Shown piece by piece: positions 46,326-58,535 of a DNA stretch of 64,000 nt. Every line of letters begins with the position of its first letter. Position 1 is the first letter of the stretch. Both the position numbers and the translations under genes were made by a program. Under the pieces are notes generated by a model. The model saw only the letters and a list, made by a program, of their open reading frames with translations, ran no database searches and had not been told where the DNA came from. Source of the stretch: Xestospongia bergquistia (lineage: Eukaryota; Porifera; Demospongiae; Haplosclerida; Petrosiidae); NCBI GenBank assembly GCA_963965975.1, contig OZ014413.1, positions 7,137,501-7,201,500 on the forward strand, read 5' to 3'.

Positions 46326-49300
46326 TAGAAAAAGTATATCTCTATATATGCAACATAATGTAGAGTACTTGTGTTTGTCTTACATGTATTGTGTAATAAT
46401 TGATGTCATAAACCATAAAATACGATGATGTACTTGTATATAGGAGATATCCTATTGATATAAATTCAGATTACACTCTTTGGATCTTGTTGAAAGAAAA
46501 AATTGGTCTAAATTGAAGAGAAACTAAGTTAATTAGGTTTCATTATACTTTGTATTCAAACAGGTCTTTAGAAGATCAGTAATATACAAAAGAAACACAT
46601 CTGTGATTATATGGATAAACAGACAAGATGAAAGAGATTATTAAACTATATTTCCCTCTTATACAAGTTTGAAATCATCTTGAGGTAAATAAATGACTAC
46701 ATGTAACAGGTCCATCAATGCTAGCCACCTTTCTTTTACAGTACCTGCCAATTTATTATAAAAAAAAATCTTTTAAAGTCTTGAGCTTATTCTCTGTTTG
46801 ATTATCTCAAGCTTCACTGCATCTACTGATTTAAGTATTTTTAAAATGCAAATACAGATTTTTGAGCCACACCCAATCTTATTATTTAAATTATGACTAT
46901 ATGTGTATGTAACTGTCTTTATACAGACTAAAATGGCTCAGTTATATTATCACATGTAATACCTATTTAATAATAGTGCATTCAATACTCATACACATTG
47001 TACGGTACAATTATAGTCTTAATTAAAGTATATGTATTTTGATGATGTACACTCTACACATGTATTGACATTGTATGTCATTACATGTTTTCTTCCTATT
47101 TTAGAATGTTGTTTATTAATAATTTATTTGTCTTTTTCTATATATTTTATCTTCCTCATCTCATTCAGTCAATTTTGGTGTCTAAAGGAATAGACGAAAG
47201 ACATAAAGACCATATCTTTCACCATAGGGGTAGGTAAGGAGGGGGGGGGGGGGGGGGCAGGGGGGGCTGAAGCCCCACAACTTGAAATCAGGGGAGCTAG
47301 CACCCCTTATTTGCACTCAAGACTATGTACACAATAACCTCTTGACTGAATTTGTCACTGTAATAATTTGTGTATATATTTTATCTTCCTCATCTCATTC
47401 AGTCAAATTTAGTGCTCAAAGGAATAGACGAAAGTCATAAAGACCATATCTCTCACCATAGGGTAGGTAAAGGGGCAGGGGAGGCTGAAACCCCCACAAC
47501 TTCAAATCAGGGGAGCTAACCCCCTCCTTATTTGCACTCAAGACTATGTACACAATAACCTCTTGAGTGAAGTTGTTATTGCGTTAATTTGTGTACATTA
47601 ACAATCAGTCACCACATTATTGTATGGTCATGTTACCTTCTGTAAAAGTAATTGCTATAACAAAAGTATTAATGTGTCAATGCATAATCAATGCATGTGT
47701 TTGATGAAGCGTGAAAACAGAGGAATTAATTTTTTGCTCATTTTTGATGTTTAATAATATAACGCAACTAAAAAGGTCAGCCCCCTCCAACTTAAACTTC
47801 ATTCCTACCCCTCTGTCTCTCACTATATACTAAGATATTGTAAAAGGTTAAAATTTACATACACATATATATTAACATTATAACTATACATTACATATAC
47901 ACAATACATTGCTTGACCTCAAAAATGATACATAATCAACATGATAATTATTGGCACACACAGTCCACATTTTAAAGTTTTTTGTTAATTTAATTTTAAA
48001 ATTAATAGTTATTGACATTAAGCAAGCATATAATTAAAGGATATCATTTTTATACTTTAGTAAGGACTTAAGATATGAGGTTTATCTCAAGAAGTTGAAC
48101 TACTAAGGTGAGTAGCCAATATTCATTTAAACTAAATAATAATGATTACAATAATTATTAACAAATGATATATCCCAAATTACCTGTACATATATTTAAC
48201 GCCTTGAATCTTGTTAAGTTAAAGTACATTATTTAGCCTCTGTGTTGATAATGTGCTTATATTAAAGACAATAGTCTTCAAAGTGTTAACTATAAAATCT
48301 TTTATAGCTTGGCATGCTGTGTGTGCCAGGCAGTCCGAAGTTTGGTTTGGACCACATGTTAAATATATTTGTATGTCTATTATATAATATATAATATTTG
48401 TATGTGTATTTTCTTCATTATATTATATTGTTGTATGTGACTATTGTGAATGACCAAGAAAATTAACACACATATGGTAACCACTGATGTACATAGCAAC
48501 CAATGAATATTATGCAACTAGTTCATTATTATAATCTATTATTATTTTATACACATAGGAAATGCTTTCAGTGAGTCCAGCTATTATTATGCTCACATAA
48601 TAGCCCTCTACCTAAGCCTTTTTCAACTATTATGCTCACAATAATTTTGAGTGGTACAAAGTATGTTTTAAATTAGTTTGATGGATGAATAGAGAGATAC
48701 ATGTATGGATTAATGATTATTAGATGGAAGAGGTTGGATTAATTTGCAAAAAGGTTGGATGTATTAATGAACCAACTGATGAGAATTGGAAAGACACAAT
48801 GATGGATAACAGCTTCAGGTATTATTTTTTACATCTACTTTTAGGTTTACTGTGCTGAGTTTCTAGGTTTGGTTCAAAAAGAGACAAGTCATTATTAAAA
48901 ATCTACATGAGTATATATACATTGCATGTGTGTACAGTATCAGTTCAATTATAACCTGTCTATTTTATTTTGTATAGAGATATATCTATCTCCATTGTAA
49001 AAAAATGATATGATATGCTTTGAAATGTAATAAATTTAGGAGTATACTATTACAAGATTTAGTGGTAAATTGATGATATTTAGACAATGAAATAATATAT
49101 ATGTATAAGTTAAATGGTTTGGTTAATTGATAGAAGTACCTGTATATAACTATCCTATTTCCATCAAACATGTACACTGTATAATATAGTAATCTCTCTC
49201 TGTCTAAATTACAATGAAGATTTGTAAGGAGTCTTATTCTCTATGTATGAGGAATCTACATGAGTTGTTGGGAGAAGAACATCAATTACATTATCTTTAG

Positions 49301-49552
49301 TTGTCTACAATGCGGTCTATTTCTAAAGAGTATTTTTATCACATTAGATCAAGAACTACAGTTTGAAAGGAAGAAATTAAGAGAATGGAACTTGACAAGG
49401 TATGGATAGCACATCTGAGGCTTTAAAGTGTACACTATTTTCTAACAGCACATCTAAGTTCTTAGTGTTGTTATCATTTAACCTTTTAAAAACAGTCATT
49501 CCTTTAATTAGACAATTAAATTGCTATAGTATAGATATAATTCATTTGTAAA
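46326..49552. other. 3.2 kb segment present only in copy B
   Basis: In copy A, ttgctattaga joins directly to tccaccc at about 22543; here 3.2 kb separates the same flanks. It contains a 234-bp tandem repeat and a 17-base G run (see 47141-47600) but no credible gene. No clear inverted ends or long target-site duplication were seen, so insertion in B and deletion in A are both possible. Confidence 0.7.
47141..47600. repeat. Two 234-bp direct repeats with a poly-G run
   Basis: Unit 1 starts at 47141 and unit 2 at 47375 with tatattttatcttcctcatc. Unit 1 carries 17 consecutive G (47241-47257); unit 2 has a short broken G-tract at the same place. Both continue with tttgcactcaagactatgta. Confidence 0.85.
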
Positions 49553-51044
49553 ATCCACCCCTCTGTTGTAACTTTGTAAGAACAACAGTTAACTTCTGTT
49601 TTCAAGCAATTTTTTTTTCTGTAACTACTCAAAATATGTCAGAAACAATGCCAAAACCTATTGGATATTTATTCATATTTAATGTTTAGTTTACATGCAT
49701 AATCAGCAAGTTTTGAAACTGATTGGACACATAGAATCGCCAAATTCATTGAAAACACTCTTAAACTTAAATGAAAAGTACCATTGTGATGATTATTAGT
49801 GATCAACCACCATATTTTATTGACCCAGCCCAACACCAAACCATGTGACTAGTATCTGAATCATAAAAGATTTTGCTGAGGTAAACACATCAATAATTAT
49901 TAACAATAGGTTTGTGACTTGTACAGCAGTAACTGGTATCTGAAATGAGGAATAAGCTATTGTGTTAGAAAACCATAGAGGAAAATGACTGAGGATAATG
50001 AGGACAACAACTAGTGCAAGAGATTAGAACCAAAAAACCTACTAACTTTGGTGTTTTTAAGCCTACTGCAACTACCCCACAATGGATCAACACAATTAAT
50101 GATAATATTATAAAGACAGTTATTACAAGTTTGACAACACTGTAGAAATTATTCAGTTATTTTAAACAACAATTTTGTAGCTCACATTGATGGATTACTA
50201 TGGAATCTATAATTCATGTGAATTACCCACTATATCATTTGTTGGTATACTATTGTAAAGAAACAAATTATAGAGTGAATAATTCCCATGACTTTTGCAT
50301 TCTATAACTATTTGTAGTGTATATATCATTAGCTGTAGAACTATTAAAAAATCATTACAGTAACAATGTGGATATTGAATTGAGACACCAAGCAGACATA
50401 CCACACAATGGATGTCAATATAGTTTGTTAATATAAAATTATCTTTTTAACATGATAGAGACCAATGTTGTGAAATCTTTACTTTAGAAATTGTGATTTA
50501 GTTGGAGTTAATACATCTATTAGAATTGGAACTCCATATTTTGTCATAATTATATAGTTAATTTTGGGATATGGATTAACTCAGTGCACAACAATGTACA
50601 AGTGAGCATAATCTATAAAGTATAGCACTATCTTATTCCATAATTTTAACTAACTATTGGGAGTTATTTCAACCATATATGATTATGTTATCATCATGCA
50701 TTATAATATAGCATTATAATATAGCATTCATTAGATATACAACATATGCTATATCACTACATACATATTTTGATTAGAAATAATTCACACTAACTTCTAG
50801 ACAACTTGGTTGTCTCAAGGTCAAATTAAGAATTTCGATTAGTTAAGCCAGATTCTCATTAGTTTTAAAGGGTAATTTTCTTTCCAAGTTTTATACATAC
50901 AACAAATATGGCTGTTTGTTATATATAAATATGATGCATATAAAAAACAAAACATACGTACACAAATACTCATATAAATACACACACACACACACAGACT
51001 CAAAGGCAACTTGTTTATAATATACACACTCAAAACTTATTTAG
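49553..51044. other. Intergenic DNA 3' of the beta-helix gene, copy B
   Basis: Collinear with 22545-24038, including a membrane-domain relic on minus at 49790-50040 and a CA microsatellite at 50981-50997. No intact gene. Confidence 0.65.
49790..50040 (-). pseudogene. Short relic of the beta-helix protein membrane domain, copy B
   Basis: Counterpart of 22740-22990 with a similar set of broken frames; LVVVLIILSHF-like residues are readable on the minus strand. Confidence 0.6.
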
Positions 51045-54000
51045 TCAATCACTGTAGTGTCCTAGGACAGGCTCTCTAAACTCTGAGCATGAAGCATAAT
51101 ATGAGCCACTGGAATCCGTTAATAGTGGTTGTCTCTTAGGTGTTTTACGTGTAAATAATGATGAAACTTTCACGTAAAACAGACGAAGTTCCTCACATTC
51201 CCATTCAAACCATCTTTTTACAATGTTTACCTTTCTGCAAACCCAGAGTACATGATATACAATGACCATCACCAATAAAACAAATGTCAGAAACACAGAA
51301 GAAAAACAGATTATTTTCATTATTACTGTATCCTTGTAAAAAAATTGGTAACATATGATGTAAATAAGTGTTATATTCATTACCAAACCACTATCGAGAA
51401 GATTGATTAATTTGCTTCTAAATGGTTTAATATATGTTTGAATGACAAGGAAAATTACCAACATTAGATTTGTTGCAAAAAAGAGAGAATAAACATCAGT
51501 AGCTCTATATTTGGCATATATTCCATACAAAGAACATAGTAACAGAAGACGCAATGTAAACCAATATTGTTTACCTTCTTTATAAGGAGCATGGATAGCT
51601 TCTAGAATAGGTCGTAAGTACTTGTTGGTACATGCTAGTGGTCTAAGTGGTTTAGCAAAGAGAAGTAGAAGTACATATGGTAACAGTAGACCAATAACTA
51701 CTATCAGAGTTACTATCATTAGTATACGATGGGAGTATCCTCCATACTTGACAGTACCATCTAAATACCAAACATAATGTACATCATTGGATGTGTAAAC
51801 TTCAGCATATGTCATTACATTGATCAATTGAAGGAGTAGTCTTGAGAAAGAGAGGTGTACAACAGTAACCAGTACTTGAACTGAGGTATGAGCTGTTTTA
51901 TTGGAAAGCTTAGGTGAAAAATGACTGAGGATAATCAAGACAATGACTATTGCCAGAAGATAAAGTGGGAACACAAAATTAAGGCTAGTTTTCCATAACT
52001 CTGTCATTCCATTGTAAAAACATCTAGGAAAGCCTGTCTCAAGATTCAAAACATGGATAATAAATATAGCAAATCCTGACAATCGATCAATTGAAGAATT
52101 AAAGTAACGATATCTTAATATGTCAAGCAGACCACAATTAGCAGCCTGAGCATAGAATATAATTCCATTGAGTGTACCAGTTGTTAATGTAAGTCTAAGA
52201 GCAAATAACAAGTAAATAAGAAGTGGGCCAGTGACTAGAAAAATACTTAGTGATGTTATCCAAGCATTGCTACAATGCTGACATTCTGTAGACCCAAATA
52301 CCACACTTAATCCCTCACTACATCTACCACATAATGTTCCTTCACGTTGATATAAACACAATGGTGGATGATAGTCAGTGATACCATCTGAAAGTTTAAA
52401 GCTTTGTTTTGTTGTAACATTACCACTGTAGAAGTAAGGTAGTGTGTGATTGCTATTACAATATCCAATTGGACAAGTTAAAGATACACCAAACTGTGTC
52501 TCCATTTTGTTCTCATATTCTATTGTTCCTGCCCAAGAGATAAATGTCAAAGGTCTTGTTATTGTCTGACTACTCACATTACCAATAATTGGGACTGTAA
52601 GGTGATTATGTTTTCTCAAGTTATCAAATGAAGATGAAAGTTCACAGATTCCTTTTATCTTATTCAAATCAAATCCCAATGGACATGGATGTATTTTGAG
52701 ACTTTTTGTTAGAATTGATGGCTGATTGTATAGAGAGAACACATTCATTCCATCTATAATATTGAATTGATCATTTCCATGAACAGTCATACTAATTGTT
52801 GTGCAATTTTTGCCTTCTTGTATCAGTTGTTCTTGATCATAAAAAGACAACCAGAGTTTTGTTGTTTTAGGAATATTAGGTTGTGAATAATGTCGAAGAA
52901 TATCAATTGCTATGGTAGAATAAACATTTCTATCAAGAGCATCATTAGCTGAAATACAGTAATGAATTTCCTGTCCTGGATATATTTGTAGAGGTGGTTG
53001 CATATCAGCACCTTCTGTAAGATTTTGTGGAATAGTTGAAATCTGAAGCAAAGAAGAATTCGATTTCGTTTTTGTAAAATTGAAGTGTTGATAATAATAT
53101 GTCATTACATCATGAGGAGATTTAAGAAAGTCTGAGTTGTTAATATAGCATGAGAATAGAGGCTCCGCATATATTGACATTCCACCTCTTTTTGCTTCAT
53201 TGTCTGAGAACATTACTTGTTGAACATTTGAGTCAATATGTATGGCGCACTTTCCATCGCCTCTAGCATGTATAGCTCCTCCTAATAACTCAGCCCAATT
53301 ATTAGTGAACGTGGCTACAACTTCGCTCATAAAATGTAGTTGACAGTTGCCTACGAGAAGAATTGCAGGTCCATTTGTGGCATAATTATTATTAAAAGTT
53401 AAATTACCAGATAGATAGACATTTGAGCCTTTAGAACTTATAACTGATCCATAATTGTTACTGAAGATAGATGTCCCAGTGATCTCAACCTTAGCAATTC
53501 TGTGGAAATAAAAAATACCTGCTGATGATACAAATGGGATTCCAATATATTGAGAATTCTTTGTAGCATTAGTACTGTCCAATGTAATAGAGACATTGCC
53601 TGTATTGTCAGCAAACTGATAGACTGTGGCATATAGACAAGCTCCAGTATTTGCAGCAAGATTTTTTAGAAAGTTACATCTACTAAAACGAATATTTAGA
53701 TGAACATGTCCAGGATTGACAATACCAATGTAGATAGCTCCATAGTCCAGACTGCTTATTGGCCAGTTGTCAATTCCTTGGTGTTTTATAAATGATGTGT
53801 TAAAAATATAAAGTGGTGTTAGGCTTATTTCATTTGTAGATACATATAATGAAACCCAATAAAATACAATAGCTGCTCCATGACAGTGCCCAAAGTTAAT
53901 GTTATGACGGAATCTTGTATTGGTAATTGTTGTATTAGTGTCAGCAAAAGTTTGATACTGTAAAATAAACATACCACCTGCAAAACTACCAGTATTTTCA

Positions 54001-54905
54001 AGAAAATAAGACTCAGTTATATGAACTGATACCTGACTACTACTTTGTTGTGTGTAAAGTATTGTTAATCCAGCTGCGCTGACAATAGGATTGGAACCAC
54101 CAGAAGATGATGGATGTTTGTTGTAGTAGGTATCAGTAATGCAAGAATGAGTGTTGTAATCATAGTTATATGAGAAAGAGGCATCATTAATATATACGTC
54201 AGAAACCTGTTCAACACTGTGCTCTTCTTGAAAAGTATTGTTAATATCCATGAAACGAAGAAGAAAGCCACTTCCAATACTCTGGTTGTTATTTTGGTGA
54301 CCTTCAATACTATATGATGAATATGACATATTAACACTATTAATAGTAGAGTTATATAAGTTTTCACCAATCATAGCAAACCCATATGAGTAGTAGATGT
54401 TAACTTGAGTTATATTGACCTGACAATGAACAAAGACTAAGACAGCAGCATGAGATGAAGTGTAATACAGAGATGAACTATTGAGGTAGTCAGTGATTGC
54501 GGTATCTTGTATGGTAGTGAGATATGTACCACAATTCTTAATCACCAAATGTTTAAGAGTCACTTGAGAGTTGAAGAAAAGTAGACCTCGTCTTGGGAGT
54601 CGAAATGTCTGCAGTGTTTCGTTATAAACACATGTTATGTTTGCTGATTCTGTTGAAGAATCACTGCGTATTTCAATTATGCTTCTTTGCTGAGTTGCCA
54701 CTTGACAGAATTCACCAGATGAAATGATGAAGTTGACGGAACTGTTTAACAAGAACACAAGGTGTTGGGAGGACCATGTTGTGTTACACAGGTACTGCTC
54801 TAAATCAGAGGATGAATTAACTGAAATGATATGATTACTCTTTCCACTACATGGCATTAAGCAAGAAAAGAGAATTGACAAAATACAAAAGAATATCTGT
54901 AACAT
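51045..54905 (-). CDS. Large beta-helix surface protein with polytopic membrane domain, copy B
   Basis: Open frame of 1286 residues, collinear with copy A (24039-27890) apart from a 3-residue insertion near residue 287 (SSS in YTQQSSSQVSV). Signal peptide MLQIFFCILSILFSCLM, beta-helix-like ectodomain, the same C-x9-C-x2-C-x11-C-x2-C collar, about eight to nine membrane segments and a basic tail. Substitutions against copy A concentrate in the ectodomain and the first membrane segments (for example SLNFVFPLYLLAI for SLGFFFPLYLLTI), while the segment encoding about residues 1005-1155 is identical at the DNA level by eye. Probably located at the cell surface with the ectodomain outside. Role unknown; adhesion or recognition is a guess from architecture. 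Confidence 0.86.
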   Translation of the reverse strand: MLQIFFCILSILFSCLMPCSGKSNHIISVNSSSDLEQYLCNTTWSSQHLVFLLNSSVNFIISSGEFCQVATQQRSIIEIRSDSSTESANITCVYNETLQTFRLPRRGLLFFNSQVTLKHLVIKNCGTYLTTIQDTAITDYLNSSSLYYTSSHAAVLVFVHCQVNITQVNIYYSYGFAMIGENLYNSTINSVNMSYSSYSIEGHQNNNQSIGSGFLLRFMDINNTFQEEHSVEQVSDVYINDASFSYNYDYNTHSCITDTYYNKHPSSSGGSNPIVSAAGLTILYTQQSSSQVSVHITESYFLENTGSFAGGMFILQYQTFADTNTTITNTRFRHNINFGHCHGAAIVFYWVSLYVSTNEISLTPLYIFNTSFIKHQGIDNWPISSLDYGAIYIGIVNPGHVHLNIRFSRCNFLKNLAANTGACLYATVYQFADNTGNVSITLDSTNATKNSQYIGIPFVSSAGIFYFHRIAKVEITGTSIFSNNYGSVISSKGSNVYLSGNLTFNNNYATNGPAILLVGNCQLHFMSEVVATFTNNWAELLGGAIHARGDGKCAIHIDSNVQQVMFSDNEAKRGGMSIYAEPLFSCYINNSDFLKSPHDVMTYYYQHFNFTKTKSNSSLLQISTIPQNLTEGADMQPPLQIYPGQEIHYCISANDALDRNVYSTIAIDILRHYSQPNIPKTTKLWLSFYDQEQLIQEGKNCTTISMTVHGNDQFNIIDGMNVFSLYNQPSILTKSLKIHPCPLGFDLNKIKGICELSSSFDNLRKHNHLTVPIIGNVSSQTITRPLTFISWAGTIEYENKMETQFGVSLTCPIGYCNSNHTLPYFYSGNVTTKQSFKLSDGITDYHPPLCLYQREGTLCGRCSEGLSVVFGSTECQHCSNAWITSLSIFLVTGPLLIYLLFALRLTLTTGTLNGIIFYAQAANCGLLDILRYRYFNSSIDRLSGFAIFIIHVLNLETGFPRCFYNGMTELWKTSLNFVFPLYLLAIVIVLIILSHFSPKLSNKTAHTSVQVLVTVVHLSFSRLLLQLINVMTYAEVYTSNDVHYVWYLDGTVKYGGYSHRILMIVTLIVVIGLLLPYVLLLLFAKPLRPLACTNKYLRPILEAIHAPYKEGKQYWFTLRLLLLCSLYGIYAKYRATDVYSLFFATNLMLVIFLVIQTYIKPFRSKLINLLDSGLVMNITLIYIICYQFFYKDTVIMKIICFSSVFLTFVLLVMVIVYHVLWVCRKVNIVKRWFEWECEELRLFYVKVSSLFTRKTPKRQPLLTDSSGSYYASCSEFREPVLGHYSD

Positions 54906-54962
54906 GACAATGTAGCTTTAAGCTTTGATTGTTTCTAGAGTTTGTCTGTTTACTCTCTACTC

Positions 54963-54970
54963 TATATATA
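54963..54970 (-). promoter_or_regulatory. TATA-like box of the beta-helix gene, copy B
   Basis: TATATATA on the minus strand 58-65 bp upstream of the ATG at 54905, in the same position as in copy A. Confidence 0.5.
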
Positions 54971-56083
54971 CTCGTTAGTGCTTACTCTATATGACTACTG
55001 GATATCATAAGCAAAAGTTACAATAAACTGAAAGTAAGCAGAAATTAAAGTTATGAAAACATAATACTGTCCATCAATAACAGATATTCTAGAACTGTAA
55101 TAGTCAAAATTAATGTGTACATGTAAAACATCAATGAATAATAATATAATGGATGGACATGGATCAGGTTAATGATTTGTTCTTTAAATATGGTGACTTG
55201 GGCAAATTAGGATATTCACAACTCTTGCTGTCAAAACAACAGTTCTTTCATTTATTTATGCTACATAGAACAGAGCCAACCTGATTCCATTAATGTCACA
55301 AATTAGCACTTCATCAATATAATGTATTATGCTATCCAGGTAGCAAGTGTATAAAGATCTATTAATATCTTATATCTTATTGTTGAGGTCTTAAATTGAT
55401 GGTTGGAGTAAGTGGAGAAATTCACAAAATCTTCCTGTCATGCCAACAGCTATTTTAATCATTATTATGGTTTTTATAAATGACTATGGCTCATAACATA
55501 TTCTGCTTGATAATAAAGATGAAACCTGTAACACTCAAAACAGTATTGTCTATAAAACACTATCAAGCAAAACATATAACTCCCTTGACATCAACAAAAC
55601 TAGTTACAAATATACATAATGAAATGAACAAGCAAATAATCTAAGAGCTAATAATTCTAATATTTATGAAAATTACTGCTTTGCCTCTTGTTGCCTTAAG
55701 AAAAGAATTATGAAATGACTCTGCAATTTGACTTGAACTATAGAAAGAATCATTGCATTTGAGAACATAGTTGCCACCAACAACTAGCCTTTTCAAATTA
55801 TTATAAATGAATTAAAGAATGCTTGTATTAAGGTTACATTTTTTTAACTCAGAGAACATGGTAGAAAAAGACAACAAAATTGTAATATTGACTGATAAGA
55901 ATATTATTATTTCAATTATTGCATCTTTAATATTAATAAGAAAAACTATCTTGACATACACATGAAGATCAAGTTAAACATCATTGAGTAATCCAGTATA
56001 CTGACTAGTCTGTTCTTGAATAGTTTAAAGTGTAAAGTTGTAAAAGTAAGTATAATGTTATTATTGGTGTTGCTATAACACAT
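54971..56083. other. Spacer upstream of the beta-helix gene, copy B
   Basis: Collinear with about 28370-29515 and, from 55570, with 1-535. No gene seen. Confidence 0.6.
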
Positions 56084-56321
56084 GTGACCTGATTTGCAAA
56101 AAGGGAACACTTCTGTCACAACATTTGTGACCTGATTTGTGAAAAAAACACTGTTAAAACATAACAATAAACAGTTTTGCATACATGTAGAATAGTTATG
56201 CATATGTATCAACTGTATGTATGTAAAACTGAGATGTTTGAGATCTTTTAACAGTAGTTTGTTCAAAAGTCAGGTCACAAATGTTTTGACAGAAGTGGTC
56301 CTTTTTTGCAAATCAGGTCAC
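56084..56321. mobile_element. MITE with long inverted ends
   Basis: A 238-bp element starts gtgacctgatttgcaaaa and ends with its inverse; about 55 bp at each end are inverted repeats with a few mismatches, including an acacttctgtca-like core and an internal second gtgacctgattt. The paralogous sites at about 29510 and 530 (ctataacatata, ctatcacatatg) lack it, so it inserted after duplication. The inner part encodes nothing recognisable. The superfamily is not assigned; flanks suggest a short AT-type target duplication. Confidence 0.85.
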
Positions 56322-56569
56322 ATATATTTTAAATAATTTACTGCTTTATAGTATGTATAAACGATATGTGTACTCACTAACAAAAACAAATCAAGATACA
56401 AACCAGTACTCCTTTCCTTCTTGTAGAGGTCTGACATATTCATTTATTATTGTACACTGTATTGGTCCACCAAAGGACAAGGGGTAGTAAGAGAGAGATA
56501 AAAATTATCGTAATGTGATGATCATTTAAAGGAGATGTGAACCAACACCATATTTTACTGTCCTGTCTC
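56322..56569. other. Spacer
   Basis: Continues collinear with 29517-29750. No gene. Confidence 0.6.
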
Positions 56570-57090
56570 AATACCAAACATTGCAAGTCATGTTTACTAT
56601 ACAAATGTCAGCTGGACATGGATCAGTTTAGTGATTTCTTCTTAAATATGATGACTTAGGCAAATTATGGTATATTGGATTTGCTAATACATACCAGTGA
56701 TCTAAGCATTTTAGTGGAGAGAAATAGAAGTACATATACTAACTGTAAACCAAGGACAACTATCACAGTCACTATCATTAATATACGAATTGATGGGAGT
56801 GTCCTCCATACTTAAATTTAATCATCAAAGATCAAAAAATGATGTACATCATTGGATATGTAGACCTCAGTGTAAGTCATTACATTAATTAATTAAATTA
56901 GTAGGCTTGAAAAAATGGTGTACAACAGTAACTAGTAGAGAAGTTAGCTATTTTGTCGGAAAGCCTAGCAAAAAATGTCAAAGAATAATAAGGGCAGCAA
57001 CAAATGAGAGGTAGAGTAATGGTAAATCAAAACTGAGACCAGGTTTCATTAACTCTGTCATCCTATTGTAAACACATGGAGAATGTATGG
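56570..57090 (-). pseudogene. Relic of the beta-helix protein membrane domain
   Basis: Counterpart of 29750-30180 with extra upstream sequence: GLVYVLLFLSTN-like residues, an LSFSSLL-like piece, and MTELMKPGL are readable in different frames on the minus strand. Broken. Confidence 0.75.
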
Positions 57091-58535
57091 CTCAACATTT
57101 ACTGTGCCTATAGTCCAGCAATTAAGCCCAAACCCTAAAAATGTAAAACCACACCCAACTAACCCTGGCAACAAGCACATGAGTTAAAGGGGTACAGAGT
57201 CAACATTTATATGTTGTTATAAAGAGCTCTTGTCATCTGGTTTCCTTTTATTTTTTTCAGATTTTTCACTTCCTTATTTTAGCTGGAAAGTATAGGTCTA
57301 ATACTTTTTTTTATTAAAAGTGTTATTATTTATTTACAGAGAACTTGATGATGCTTTAATTAATCATTTTGTCATGGTGATGATAGTTTATAATAAAGAT
57401 TAAAGGAAATACGGAGGTACAGGCATCTCTCTTTTTTTGATTGGTTCTGATTCATCTGATCTTGGTGGGGACTATTTTTATTCCAAGAAGTGTTTATGCT
57501 TCATCTCAGTAATTTTTACATAGCGATGGTAACTGTAGTCTGTCTGTCTATTACCCGGGCAAATGGCTTTGAACTGCTTTAACTCGGCAAATACGGCACT
57601 AGTAGCCACCAAATTATAGTGGAGGGTAGCAAAACGTCTGTACTTCTTAAAATTACTGCCAAAAAGCATCAAACGAGCAAAAAGCTTTAAAAATCTGAAA
57701 AACCTTTGTTGAGTTAGTTTTAAAATAAAAACATCATATTAAATAAACTGATAAGTGCACATTAACAGTTATGTCTTCATTTTACAATCAATTGTATCTT
57801 TATAATGTTACTAGTCAACTTATGGGAGTGTTAGTAACTATAACATTTAATATAGTTAGGTCTAGTTAATAATTTTGTAATTTGGATCATAATTAAATGA
57901 CAGCATAACCATTGTATCGCTAATGATATAGTAATTAATAGAAAATTGATATAGCCACATAGACTTAGCCTAAACCTGGAAGTTATCCAATGACTATAGA
58001 AAGAAAATATAAATTAATAGAAAATGTGTGATATATTAACATGAATAATAACATTAACTAGTTGATTGTTGCTGTACTGAATAGCTGACTTTTAAATAAA
58101 CTGCTACATTTTGAATAATTTGTTTTAATAAAAACCTTATTGCATTCTAAAATGATTTATTACTTTTCCTAAAATAAGTACAAAACTCTACTAATATAAT
58201 GTTAATAAAGAAACAATTGACTATTTTCAACTTCTCTACTCGAAATACTATTTTAATTAGTTGTCAGTGTATACAGCTGTGTTAATGGTAAGTAGGTTCT
58301 TGAATAAGCCTCCAAGTTATTTTTAACAGTTATTTAAAAGCATATAGTTTATTACATTGAAAATGACAGTTAATCCTTACAAGTTCATGATATATATATA
58401 TATATTTATAACAACATTCTTAATAGTAGGGACATGACTTCATTTAACAGCTCTCATTCTATTCTTCTTTTTAAAACTGATTGTTTTGTGGTGCTATTTC
58501 TGTCGACTTAGTTATCATCTACAAGATGAACAAAG
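57091..58535. other. Spacer upstream of a transporter pseudogene
   Basis: Mostly collinear with 30190-31347, but about 57424-57720 is extra. A 64-codon minus-strand open frame there (57672-57478) has no visible support. The transporter proximal block is at 58258-58345. Confidence 0.55.

Noticed and set aside
55946..56266. 106-codon minus frame across 56.1 kb
   Set aside because: It runs through the MITE inverted ends, and its two ends lie in spacer DNA.
57478..57672. 64-codon minus frame
   Set aside because: Short, unique, without motif, promoter or conserved counterpart; kept only as a note in the spacer entry.
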